From assembly GCA_032622095.1 (NCBI GenBank), contig CP136062.1, positions 139,704,351-139,768,350 of the forward strand: DNA of 64,000 nt, written 5' to 3'. Below are positions 34,681 through 46,202 of the stretch, one piece after another. Below the pieces are notes generated by a model. The model was not told the DNA's origin. It was given only the letters and a program-made list of their open reading frames with translations, and made no database searches. The first letter of the stretch is position 1. Every line of letters begins with the position of its first letter. A program made the position numbers and the translations under genes. The stretch comes from Siphonodentalium dalli (Eukaryota; Mollusca; Scaphopoda; Gadilida; Siphonodentaliidae).

Positions 34681-34904
34681 GGTGTCTTTAATTCACAAAA
34701 TAAGATTCCTTCCATCATGGAGAAGATCTGAGAAGAATGTGCTTTAATTTGGTGGAATTCGGCGCTAAAATTATTTTGATCAACGCTGGTGCCGCTCTCC
34801 CCTCCCGGGCATCCCTGACACGAACGGAGGGACTTTTGACATAATTATTTAAACCACACCAATGACACCATTAGATTCTTCATATTATGGGGATGATTAT
34901 ATCT

Positions 34905-35036
34905 AAGGATTAACTGTCATGTGGACTGTTTATATGGATATGTAACCGTGAGGTAAAGTAGTGGTCATAACTTGTGTAAAATCCGAAGCCTTACCTCACG
35001 GTTAGATTTCCATAAAACAGCCCAGATGACAGTTAA
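34905..35036. mobile_element. Second copy of the AAGGATTAACTG foldback element, split
   Basis: AAGGATTAACTGTCATGTGG to GACAGTTAA matches 11,231-11,383. The copy is interrupted at its TTAA by the element at 35,037-35,627 and resumes at 35,628 with TTAATCCTTATATTTATATA and about 200 bp of shared downstream sequence. Confidence 0.8.
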
Positions 35037-35627
35037 AGGGGTACTGTACGCCATTTTCAATAAATTCCCGGTGATAACAACGATCTATTATCGATACTAT
35101 ATAGAAATATAAGTAATTTGAGTCGAAGATGTATTCTGTAAACGCTCAGGTTAATAGGCTATCTTAAAATTTAATAATTTAAAAGTTAATAATTTAATAT
35201 AAATTGATTTTATGGCTCCAGCCATAAAATGGCGTCTCTTAAAATTGGAATTTCCGTGTACAAAACGTAATCAAATTATAATTGAGGGATACTGGATTAA
35301 TAAAACAATTGCACACACGATCGTTTGAAACATTATGCTTATACGGGGAGAAAACCCAAGCCACTCATTGACTAGTGACCATACACTAACTTAAATGAGT
35401 ATATGGGACTGCTAAGCATATAATATAATGTTTATTTGATTCATTTGGTTGAAAACTGTACAAAAATTACTCGACAACGACAATTTGTATTTTTGCATTC
35501 CGGTAAATTTGCCATCCGTAACAATACTTCGTACTCAACAGACTTTCAAAAATGGAAAAGTTGTTACCTTATTCTCCGACTCGGGGATTATAGAAACCAA
35601 CAACAACATCTTGGGTACAGTACCCCT
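35037..35627. mobile_element. 591-bp piggyBac-type MITE (AGGGGTACTGTAC)
   Basis: AGGGGTACTGTAC at the left and GTACAGTACCCCT at the right, with TTAA on both sides (35,033-35,036; 35,628-35,631). The uninterrupted host sequence is known from 11,380-11,390 (CAGTTAATCCTTAT), so precise TTAA insertion can be read directly. It has the inner hairpin TTTATGGCTCCAGCCATAAA. Related element at 51,559-52,199. Confidence 0.9.
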
Positions 35628-35637
35628 TTAATCCTTA

Positions 35638-35850
35638 TATTTATATACATTTAGCAAAAAAGCCACTTTTGTAAATTTATTTAAATCAAAAAGTGTATCG
35701 TGACAAAACCAACCAAAAATATCACATAGAACCCTTGGCAAAAGGTAACAGGAAATATTTCTCTTTATATTGAAACCCGATGATTTATTAAGTTAATCCT
35801 GCGCGAGACCATACGCGCCCAAAACATTACTCGTTCGTCTTTCCAAAACC
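35638..35850. repeat. Continuation of dispersed repeat shared with 11,393-11,590
   Basis: TTTATATACATTTAGC, AAAAGCCACTTTTGTAAAT, AGTGTATCGTGACAAAACCA and GTTCGTCTTTCCAAA occur in the same order at both loci. Confidence 0.75.
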
Positions 35851-36375
35851 AATGACGTGTCGATGTTATTATGAGGCTGCAGTTATGAGTTATGAGCTGT
35901 TGCGCATTCACCGAGAAATAATTGCAACTAGCCACATGGGAGCCGACGAATCGGAATGCTGGATTTAGTGATGATCACACTTAGTATGTAAATATATAAG
36001 TTTGGTGGTAATCAGGATGGTGGGGTAGGAAATATTCCAGGCACGTGTGATGGGGTGGGTGGGTGTCTCTTGGTAAAAAAAATCAGTTTTTTCTTATTTT
36101 GTTGTGTTTTGAACAAAAAAAGATCATATATATATATATATATATAGTTAATAGTAAAAAAGTGTATTTGCAAACGGAGTAAATATTTATTTAGTGCGTC
36201 TATTCGCATTTAATTTGAAACAAACTTCGCACTATCGTCGACTCGAATTCAAATACCACCAAATTACATCATGCTCGTTGGTGTTTCAGTTTCAATTGGA
36301 ATTCCTTTATTAGCATATCATTATGCAGCTCGTTTGCATTTCTCCGATTTAAATTCGAGTCGACGGTGATGCGAC

Positions 36376-39300
36376 TAGTCCAAGTCTTCCTGTACTCAAC
36401 CAGCTAAGATATTGGTATGGCGAGATGCAGGGCCCTGTTTCATGAAAGCAACTTATGACATAGTTGGGACTTAAGATGGTCATAAGTTCAAACTTCAGGC
36501 ATAAGTGCGTTTCACGAACAATGTCTTAACTTAAGATGGTCTTAACTTTGGTCTTAACTTTAAGACTGCTGTGAGGTGTCATAAGATAATATTAAAGTTA
36601 AGACCCATGTGATAAGTGGCATATCGATCACACGTATGGCGGCCTATGTTATTTTGCAATTACGGAGATATCTGTACTTTGTCTGGGTGGGCAATTCGTC
36701 GTCTGGTATACAGGGTCGTGGCTACAGAGTGAGAGGGGGTGTTCGCCTCGAAATGTCCAACTACACCCTCTTAAACAACACCAAATTCTCTTTGGGTGTA
36801 AATATTCCAACTGGTACCTCAAACATTCCAAAACCAAAGTTTGGAGAGTGCACCCCCCCCCCACCGTATAACCATATAGTTAATTTGGTAAAAACAATTC
36901 AGTGTACAGACTGCGAATGGGGTTTGTGTGTTGTCTAACCCCCCCCCCCCCCCACCACCACACACACACACACACACACTTTGGTCAAAATGTTTAGCAA
37001 TTGGAAATTTCATGCCTGACAAGAACATTAATCGTACACTATATATAGGTTTCAATTGTTTGAATTTCTAACTAAAGGAATGTGTTGTTTTAGACAAACA
37101 GCAGCAACCGAAAATCACCAACTTTAGGGCGTCAGGTTAGAAATTTCGAACTGTTGGAATATTTGAGATACCAATTGGAAAGTTTAAATCAAACGTGTGT
37201 GGTGGACATGGCATTTCGCGAACATGGAAGTTTGGCCAGGTTCAATTAAGGGGCGGATGCAGTTGGAAATTGCACGATGTACCCCCATCCACACAGAGAC
37301 CAACTAGCCACCACGAGCCCCGTCGAATGTAGGATATAGTCAATTATCAGCTGTGTATGTGACCTATAGATAATATATATTATAAAATTGTATTACCCAC
37401 GAATTAAACTTTTGATAAGAATTATGGCCTAGCTCAAAGCTCACAATCTCCTCTATGTTATTCCATATGTGTGTGGGGAGATGGGGTAACATGAGATTAA
37501 TTAATGTGTTGATTCTTTCCTCTTTCCAAATTTCCGTCGGCTGTTTACAAAGCAGATATGTCATATAGGAAAGGTAACATAAACGCTCTTTATCAAAATA
37601 TGTTTTAGAAATAGTGACAAGTTTCTATAGAGAATATTATTTTTATCGAGTTTATGCCCACGCCCATATGTCGTGATTTTCAAGGCTGTCCAAATTTTTG
37701 TCATGTTCTTTTTTGCAGGGGTGGGATAACCGTTGTACAGCATACTGTATATATGATACACACACCCGTAACGATGACACCCCTTAATACGAGTGTGCTA
37801 ACGAAAACGTAGTTTTATATATATATATCCATGGTATGACAACCACATGAAACATCTGCATAAAAATAATTAAAAGTTACTCTAACAAATATTTTTCATT
37901 TCCCTTTGAATCGAAAAATGACCTATGTGTGTCCTGATGACATCGCCGATTTATTTTTATTATTGCTACACGTAGAGAGCGGTGGTCGATAATATACGAG
38001 TTATGTCGGCTCACATAAAAAAAATCGCCGCCTGATCATTGCTCTCAGTTGATTAACTCGGCGTGAATGCATGGTCGCAGTCATGCATCGATCCATATAA
38101 TTATATTGTCTTATTTCTGACACCGCCACTCGTCAGTAAACGCAAACCTGGTCATTTTAAGAGCCTGCGATGTACTCATGTTCGAATTCACATCGTGGAA
38201 CTCATACAAGTCTAAGATCCATATGCGAATATAAGGCCATGCATTGACTATATACACTAAGATACATGCGCTGATTAGCCCACCCCACCCCAGCCGCTAT
38301 CCAGCATCCCTGTCACACAATAATGTCAACTCGGACTCGGCTCTTTCTCGATAACCTCTCAATGCCTTACATAAAGATTGCACAAGCCCACATTTTTTCG
38401 TTCCGGACTGTAGAAAATTGTCGATAACCAGTCTAAATGAGCGGGAACTTAACTTACTACTTAAGTAGGACTTAATCTTGTTTTGTGAAACGCGTTCTTG
38501 AAACGGAAAAGTTACATCATAAGATCCACCTTAGATTTTAGATTAAGTCCATCTTAAGATAATCTTATGACCTTGCTTCATGAAACAGGCCCCTGGTGTT
38601 TAGTCCAAGCCCGCCTGCATAGCATTCCTATGACACGACTCACGCCCAGGATCTGTTGCGGGAATTTGTGGTGTATTTTACTCGATTTACCTAACAAATA
38701 AATACATGATGCTATATACATCGGAAAGAGTGACATATTATGGCCATAATGGTGTATAATAATCTAACTTTCATGTTAAGTTACGCATAGAATATTCCGG
38801 TTAATTGTCACCGACATCGGTGTTTTTATATTACGTTTTAACTTAAACCCGAAGAGTTACGAAGAACCCCGGCATTGTCCGGAGTTTGTTTTGGGCGAGA
38901 CGAATTTATATACAAACAAAATGGCAGCCCCGTATTATTCTAATGCTTGTTGTGTTTACACTGTTTTAAACTGTCAGATGGTTGTAATTCCCGTAATTTA
39001 TTTAATGTATTACATTTATATCTTCAATATTTACTTAATCAATGTATTTATTTATTTATTGACACGTATAATTACGATTACAATGGAGAATTCATCGTGC
39101 GTGGTTGATCGAAAATCTACGGAATATTTTCACCGGAAAATGCCGAACGCAGTTCGTGAGGTCAACTGAGTTCGCATACTTTAAATTTTTTTTAAACATT
39201 GCGGCAAATATCTCTTTTCACATTAAATTACCGCTTTCAATTCACAACTGTTGTGGGTTTCAGATCAAATAGCATGTCTTCTGAGGAAAATATTCGCTTA

Positions 39301-39466
39301 TTGTCGCAATTGTGATATTTAATTTCATATAATTCTGGTTTGATTTGAGCAGGTCACTAACGCTTAAGTCGTGTTATAAGAATCCTATGCAGGCGGGCTT
39401 GGACTAAACACCAGCATCTCGCCATACCAATATCTTAGTTGGTTTTAGTACAAGAAGACTTGGACT
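36376..39466. mobile_element. DNA transposon copy 2, split by a nested element
   Basis: The left arm (CAAGTCTTCCTGTACTCAAC, GATATTGGTATGGCGAGATG) and right arm (39,365-39,466) are inverted repeats related to those of 1-1,324. The interior resumes after the nested element at 38,596 (GTGTTTAGTCCAAGCCC, CACGCCCAGGATCTGTTGCG). Copy 2 has a deletion relative to copy 1 (or copy 1 an insertion) near 38,895-38,935. Outside both arms lie further hairpins (about 36,216-36,375 and 39,561-39,630) around TCGTCGACTCGAATTC-type sequence. Confidence 0.8.
36431..38592. mobile_element. Harbinger-like nested element, 2,162 bp
   Basis: Ends GGCCCTGTTTCATGAAAGCA and, inverted, GGGCCTGTTTCATGAAGCAA are flanked by CAG (36,428-36,430) and CTG (38,593-38,595). 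Copy 1 and the mirror arm show the empty site as GATG-CTG-GTG, so a 3-bp CWG duplication is supported; 3-bp duplications and GGGCCTGTTTCA-type ends fit PIF/Harbinger. Sub-terminal TTAAGATGGTCATAAG and CTTAAGATAATCTTATGA phrases are mirrored. I see no transposase or Myb-like frame. It contains C-runs and (CA)n at 36,855-36,980. Confidence 0.75.
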
Positions 39467-39560
39467 ATGATGCGACGTTTGTTTCAAACACGAATCTCAG
39501 ACGCATCAGCGATTAAATTCGTGTTGACCACACGCATGCGTCTACTGGCATTTATTTGCA

Positions 39561-39630
39561 ACAAACGTCGCACTACCGACGAATCTAATTCAAATAATTG
39601 AATTCGATTCGTCGGTAGTGGGACGTTTGT
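39561..39630. repeat. 70-bp palindrome
   Basis: ACAAACGTCGCACTACCGAC is mirrored by GTCGGTAGTGGGACGTTTGT around AATTCAAATAATTGAATT. Related half-sequence at about 36,221-36,245 (ACAAACTTCGCACTATCGTC). Confidence 0.75.
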
Positions 39631-39639
39631 TCGAAGGGT

Positions 39640-40494
39640 AAGTCAGAGGTCACCTGTCACTATTTCCCGTTCTTAAATGAACGTTTAATATCACAATTTA
39701 TAGAATGCTTTATTGTATGGAATATGGGTAGGATTATGTAATAACAATGTATATGAATTAGGCTACTTAGCATGGTTATTGCAATGCAGATGTTAATATC
39801 GAATATTGTAACATTGTAACCACCCGACAGAGAAAAACATACCACATGTGATTGAATACTGAAAAGAATATGAACAAATTTGGAGTATCTCCTACTTTGA
39901 TAGATTATGTAGAACCCACGTGGAGTAAGGGAAAAAGAAATGGAAATTAGTTCAGATCAGAATTCATTTATCTATAAAGATGGTAGCATAATGTTATTCA
40001 CGTCATCAACCTCATCATCTTCGTCGGTTCGATGGCTTTCTGAAAGATAAATATGTGAATTTGTGAATGTACAAGTTGCGGCTTGTTTTTTAATGTTTTT
40101 TTATAACTGTTAGTGACGGATAATTATCAAGTACTTATAATATTCCAATGAATACAATTTTATCATTATACAATTGATTACACAAAGTAAATTTATATAT
40201 TTGAAATTGAGTTAATTATATGCATAACATAGAAGCATCATAGATGACAGAGCAAACTGTATGTGCCTGAATAAACGATGGAAGCATGCCATTTTAAATA
40301 TTCATATAATCTATGACAAAAACATATTATGGACTTGTTCGGGTATGTGAAACTGATAAGTTACCATTCAGGCACTATGTCAACTGGAGGAATGTAGCAT
40401 TTTAGTAACGTTGCAGAAAATTTTAAACAAATCGACCGTACCACTCCATAGAAATCATCGTTTGAACTACGCTCAATTGTAAATATTTAGTACT
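39640..40494. other. Unassigned intergenic DNA
   Basis: AT-rich sequence with no recognised gene or repeat. Confidence 0.35.
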
Positions 40495-41462
40495 CACAGT
40501 GGATCAACACGAACCAAAACCGGAAGTCGTATATTTCGAGGTGGAGAAATATCAGTCGACAAATATTTGTTGACATTTTTTGACGGTTTTTTGGGAAAAT
40601 AAACGCTTGGATAGCATATCTGACTAACTGAAGGTGAGTGAATATTTCTTTGCTAATGTTCGGACACCGACGATCAATTTAAGTCAGTTGTCATTGTTCG
40701 ATCGCGGAAAAAATGTCATTTAATCATCGCCGCGAGACGATTTCTTCCCCCAAATATCCCAGAAAATCATACTTTTCACATTCATCGCAGACAGCTGTCG
40801 CAACAACCTATATACCAATCGAAAGGCCTGTTTTCCCCCCACAAATGCATATTTTGAGTATTTTCACGGACTGTCTAAAAATTCCAAATTTCATCTTTTG
40901 ATGCAGGTACCCACCTCGAAAATACTGTCCGGTTAGTCCCGAAAAAATTAATCATTAGTTGTAAAAAATCTGTCCGCTTAGCCGTGATTTTGCTGAAGTC
41001 TGTCATCTTCAATTTCTGGTCTAAAAAGCAATTTTGCCGCAGATGATGGGCGTTTCATTTGACTTTTGCGTGGCCACAATGGTTCTGGGTGTTCATAATG
41101 TTGTATATGTCTCCTGGTACAACATAACATCCAGGCAGTGACTTATATATATATAACTGAACTGTAACCTGTACTGAAATCCAACTACGAAGTACATGTT
41201 TGGTAAACATATAACTTTTGATGTATGTCATATTGTTAACTCTGACTTGTCATCACTCTCGGAAGGCCGACATAAAAAATTTATTTACATCCAACTTTTT
41301 TCAGAAAAATGCAGCGGTGTGCCGATTTTTACCCTTTATATTTGAGTATACACTCGCAACGAGTTGTGGGGTTATACAGGAAGCAGCTTGTTCGTCCTTT
41401 CGTGGATGCAATTTTCCGAGTTTTTATTCCTATGTTTTGCGGTCATTTGTTTTTTTATGCTT

Positions 41463-41465
<3 letters not shown>

Positions 41466-41512
<47 letters not shown>
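41466..41512. repeat. (AT)n microsatellite split by a Helitron
   Basis: A pure TA run of 46 bases ends at the Helitron 3' CTAG; a second AT run (42,133-42,150) follows its 5' end. Confidence 0.9.
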
Positions 41513-41513
<1 letters not shown>

Positions 41514-42132
41514 TAGAAGGTGACCCGACTTCGTCCCGGCTTTGACCTTGAATTGTCCATTTTGAGGGTCAAGGTAAAGTGGGGTCACGATTTGACCAGT
41601 CCAAAACACTGCCCGGGCAAATGTACCCGACAAACGTGCCCGTCGAAATCCATCCGGTTTTACCAGATTTGACCTTGAATTGATCATTTTGAAGGTCAAG
41701 GTCAGGTCGGGGTCACGATTTGACCCGTCCAAAACAATCAGTGGACAAAGTAACCCCACGTATCAAATTTCGTCGAAATCCCATCAAAATTGGCGATTTG
41801 ACCTTGAAGTTACCCGATTTCAAGGTCAAGGTCACGTCGCACGGGCAAATGAATATGCTTAAGAGACTCGCCATGAGAAAGTACCCCCACATACCAAGTT
41901 TCATCGAAATTCCGTGATATTCGGGCGTTTGACGTTGAAATTACCCGATTTCAAGGTCAAGGTCACGTCGCACGGACAAATTAATAGGCCTATGCCAGTT
42001 CTCGGCCGAAAATACCCCCACATACCAAGTTTCATCGAAATCGGTTCGGCCGTTTTCGAGTCCATCGCGAACACACAGACACACAGACAGACACACAGAC
42101 AGACAGACAGATCTTCCAAAATATATAATAGA
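41513..42132 (-). mobile_element. Complete non-autonomous Helitron, 620 bp
   Basis: Minus strand: A|TCTATTATATATTTTGGAAG at 42,132, then (CTGT)n and GCGATGGACTCGAAAACGGC; the 3' end is GCCGGGACGAAGTCGGG, TCACCTT, CTAG|T at 41,513. Both sides are (AT)n, so both junctions and the AT target can be read. The interior has four diverged repeats carrying TTTGACCTTGAA and TCAAGGTCAAGGTCA. It has no Rep/helicase, so it needs a helper elsewhere. Confidence 0.92.
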
Positions 42133-43067
42133 TATATATATATATATATTTAGTACCATGGGAACATGCGAACCTATGATTATGAAATATGTCAGACTTG
42201 TTTGTGTGGAGTTATATGACATTTTTCGACTTAGAAAATTATTGTTTTCAATATTCAGCAATGGTTAAAACAATAATGAGGAGGGGACTAAAACATACTG
42301 TCGGAGGGGTGTACAGCTATATCTGTTACTAATATTAGCTTAAGTTCAAGTCCACTAAGCGATATTATTTTATAATTCCAGGTGCTACTGACGAGAGGAT
42401 CGCATGCATGCCTTCATATGTAACCACTGTGAGGCAAAGGCTGGCGACTTCGCTGAGGCAATCGACGATGGGATTTTACAACACCCGATGAATGTTTGAA
42501 AATAAAAAATATAAAAATTATTTATAATCAAATACTATACAATACTATACTATACAATACTATACGAAATATTGGTACTCTCGGTTGATATATAGAGAAT
42601 AGAAACATCATCAGGAAACACCAGTGTTCTTTCGAGTTGTTGTATTCTTAATCCCACCTTGGCTGTCCATTAATGTAGAAGTGTTGTGTTTCCTACATGT
42701 ATATAGCGGGTAAAATTCCAATCTATAGCGTACAACTGAATGTGGGATCAGATGCAAGTTACTTTTGTAAATATATAGGCACGTGATTTTTGTCCTGTTC
42801 TATTCAAATCGCGCCATAATTAATTGTTTCCACATTGATTCACACACTGGACAATTTGGTTGGGAAGTTTTTAACGCAATTGGTCGCGTATATATTCAAA
42901 TTTAAACGGACAGAAGACATGCAGGCATTTGCGCATAATTGAAATGAATTGCGCTTAAGTGCAATTAATTGCGATTAAGCGCTATGAGTTGCTTGAGAGT
43001 AAGTGTAACTATCCATATAACCTAACTATTAGCATGACCGGGTGTATCTGCATTTGGCTAATTTAAA
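42133..43067. other. Interior of the 4-kb inverted-arm element, unassigned
   Basis: Contains an (ATACT)n-like microsatellite near 42,530-42,565 and a possible exon-like open stretch (42,384-42,491) preceded by TTTTATAATTCCAG. Otherwise nothing recognised. Confidence 0.35.
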
Positions 43068-43245
43068 CTAAAGGTCCTCAATCCGATCAGAAAGACCCAT
43101 ATTATACAGATACAACAACAACAACAACAACAATATTTCTTCAAAATAAGCTTTAGTTATCAGAATCGATTAACTGCAAAAAATAATGCTGACCACTGTC
43201 AGCTATGGTATCAAATTTCCCAAAAACGTGTGATTTATAAAGCAA
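43068..43245. mobile_element. Fragment of the AGGTACTCAATCCG MITE family
   Basis: AAAGGTCCTCAATCCGATCA, ACAACAACAACAACAACAAC, ATCGATTAACTGCAAAAAAT and GCTGACCACTGTCAGCTA are the reverse complement of the element ending at 27,888. The right half is missing. Confidence 0.7.
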
Positions 43246-44584
43246 TGAAAACAAGGAGGTGATATGTCAATATGAGTTCAGGTTTACTTATAGATACACC
43301 TATTTATTCACCAGGGTAAATAGTTACATATAACCATGAATTGCGCTTAATCATAATAATTATGCTTAAGTGCTATTGCTTAACTGCAATTAATTATGAA
43401 ATGTGAATTTGGCCTCTCATAGAAATGGAAATAAACATCTGCATATTTGATGGCTATGCTATAATATGTAATATTAGCGAAAATTCTCCGAAATATGGGT
43501 GGGTGCCTGTAGTTTAAAACATAAAAATAAAGGGGTGTATATATATACCCGAAAAATGTAGTGAAAACTTTATACAATCGTAATCAAAACTCGGGTGGTG
43601 GGTCCCGAAAGTGGCCATAACGAAAAAGAACAGCCATGGGTCCCGATTTGTTTTTTCTTAAATTAATCGAATTTTAATTTTTTTTTTAAGTATCAAATTT
43701 CACGCTATATACTGGCTGAAATATCAAACTATTGGAAAATACATCTACACCTCCCACCATCAAAACAATCCTGTTGCTACGGCCTTGGTCATGGAGGGCA
43801 TTGTAATATTCCTTTTCTAACAATATTTCCTTAAATAATTCTTTGGTTAATGACCTTACACGATCTGAACGAATGTTATGAGAACAAATTGCAAACTGTA
43901 CTCGGTAACTAAACTTGATCAGTATAATATAGTTGCAACAGAAAAGCAGTTGGTCAAAAACGTGCCACTGTTAACGAAAGGCAGCCAACCAACTAATCCA
44001 TTTCGACTCTTGATTGAACAAAAACTGTCCGCCGGGTCTGGTGGATTGCAACTAAATTCCGGGGTGTACAGGACTAACCGGACAGTATTTTCGAGGTGGG
44101 TACCTGCATCAAAAGATGAAATTTGGAATTTTGAGACAGTCCGTGAAAATACTAAAAATCTGCATTTGTGGGGGGGGGGGGGAAACATGCCTTTCGATTG
44201 GTATATTAGGTTGTTACGACAGCTGTCTGCGATGAATGTGAAAAGTATGTTTTTCTGGGATATTTTGGGGAAGAAATCGTCTCGCGGCGATGATTAAATG
44301 ACATTTTTTCCGCGATCGAACAATGACAACTGACTTAAATTGATCGTCGGTGTCCGAACATTAGCGAAGAAATATTCACTCACCTTCAGTTGGTCAGATA
44401 TGCCATCCAAGCGTTTATTTTCCCCAAAAACCGTCAAAAAATGTCAACAAATATTTGTCGACTGATATTTCTCCACCTCGAAATATACGACTTCCGGTTT
44501 TGGTTCGTGTCCGTTGATCCACTGTGAAACTAACGAAAACGATTTCACGTTCGAGAATCACTGCAATTAATTAATATATAAGAA

Positions 44585-45139
44585 CTAGAAGGTGACCCGA
44601 CTTCGTCCCGGCTTTTGACCTTGAATTGTCCATTTTGAAGGTCAATGTCAAGTGGGGTCACGATTTGACCAGTCCAAAACACTGCCCGGACAAAAGTACC
44701 CGACAAACGTGCCCGTCGAAATCCATCCAGTTTTACCCGATTTGACCTTGAATTTATAATTTTGAAGGTCAAGGTCAGGTCGGGTCACGATTTGACCCGT
44801 CCAAAACACTCAGTGGACAAAAGTAACCCTATGTATAAAATTTCGTCGAAATCCCATCAAAATTGGCGATTTGACCTTGAATTAACCCGATTTCAAGGTC
44901 AAGGTCATGTCGCACGGGCAAATTGATAGGTTTATGCCACTCCCCGGCCGAAGTTACGCCCACATACCACGTTTCATCGAAATACCGTGATATTCGGGCG
45001 TTTGACCTTGAAATTACCCAATTTCAAGGTCAAGGTCACGTCACACGGGCAAATTAATAGGCCCATGTCACTCCCCGGCCGAGTCCATCGATTACAGACA
45101 GACACACACACAGACAGATCTTCCAAAATATATAATAGA
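44585..45139 (-). mobile_element. Helitron-like unit, 555 bp (chain unit 1)
   Basis: Minus strand: TCTATTATATATTTTGGAAG at 45,139; 3' GCCGGGACGAAGTCGGG, TCACCTT, CTAG at 44,585-44,588, then T. Closely related to 41,513-42,132 (same internal repeats) but lacking part of the 5' half. Its 5' TC abuts the CTAG of the next unit. Confidence 0.9.
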
Positions 45140-46202
45140 CTAGCAGGTTAGCCCGCCACTGGCGGCATTCGTCCCATGGCTTTGTTCGAAAAAGCAATTG
45201 CAACAGGTTCCGAGACACTTGTGCTGCATTTGCAGCAAATATCGGCAATAGTCAGAAACATGACAATTTTAATTTAATTTTTTGTTTTTCAATGAGTTAA
45301 TTATTTTGTTTTTCAATGAGTTAATTGTGCTTTTTTAATTTTTTAATTGCATTTTTTGTTTTTAAATTTTACCCGATTTTTTTTGGTTTTTCAAGGAGTT
45401 AATTGTGCCTTTTTAATTTAGTTTTTCAATTTTACCCGATTTTTTTTTGTTTTTCAATGAACCCGTCCATGACACTTCCCGTATTTAGCAAGTTTTAGCT
45501 CAATCGGTTCGAGTCTATAAAGGACACACACATATATATGACACTTCCCGTAGGTAGCAAGTTTGAGCTCAATCGGCATTGCCTGGAATTTCCCAGTAAA
45601 TATTTAGCAAGTTTGAGCTCAATCGGTTCGAGTCTATAAAGGACACACTCATATATATTTGCCGACATTGCCGTGGGGATGCCCGTTCCTACACGCGTTT
45701 TCGATTCTATGAAGTACCCACATAATATATACACATATTAATAGTAGATTGGCAGATTCCAGTAGCTTTATAACGGTATATCTGGGGAGAAATCTGATGC
45801 TATATTCGTGATTATCTGGGATGATTTCGGTATATACCAAAGGTATATACTGTAAAAACAAAGTGCGCCATCCGTGCTCGCAGGGAATAAATTTCGAGCG
45901 ATAACGTTTGCGTTCCCGTATAACTCTGCAGATGCGAATAACGTTGAATGGGAAACAGACGCTCTTTATAGAGATGCGTCAAAAACAAACGCTCATTAAA
46001 TAATCACTTGATTAACCCACGCCGTGCCTTTGCGGTGATTTGAGATTGGAGAACGGGTGCTCTGAGCTTCTCTAAACCGCGACCACGGTCGTGTCGGTGT
46101 GATTTGACACTTACATAGGAAGTTTGAGCTCAATCTGTACACGCGTTTTGTATTCTATGAAGTACACACACACACATATACGAAGTCTCAAAATATATAG
46201 TA
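45140..46202 (-). mobile_element. Helitron-like unit, 1,063 bp (chain unit 2)
   Basis: Minus strand: 5' TACTATATATTTTGAGACTT at 46,202; 3' GCCGCCAGTGGCGGGCTAAC, CTG, CTAG at 45,140-45,143. Contains a T-rich tract (45,260-45,460) and the block reading TEIIPDNHEYSI in one sense frame. Confidence 0.88.

Larger units (their letters stand above)
40495..44526. mobile_element. 4-kb element with about 450-bp inverted arms
   Basis: 40,495-40,940 and 44,065-44,526 are near-identical inverted repeats (CACAGTGGATCAAC at each end, then ACCAAAACCGGAAGTCGTAT, TTTGTTGACATTTTTTGACG, CTGTCGCAACAACCTATATA, GATGCAGGTACCCACCTCGA). The roughly 3.1-kb interior includes a Helitron (41,513-42,132) and a MITE fragment (43,068-43,245). 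No transposase found. The arms contain CTGAAGGTGAGTG, which looks like a splice donor. Target duplication is unclear. Confidence 0.75.

Noticed and set aside
40690..40901. Open frame starting ATGTCATTTAATC in the left inverted arm
   Set aside because: Only about 60 codons, not similar to any family, and present inverted in the other arm without conserved continuation.
43878..44297. 139-codon open frame on the plus strand
   Set aside because: Half of it lies in the non-coding inverted arm of the 40.5-44.5 kb element and it includes a G-run; no protein motif is visible.
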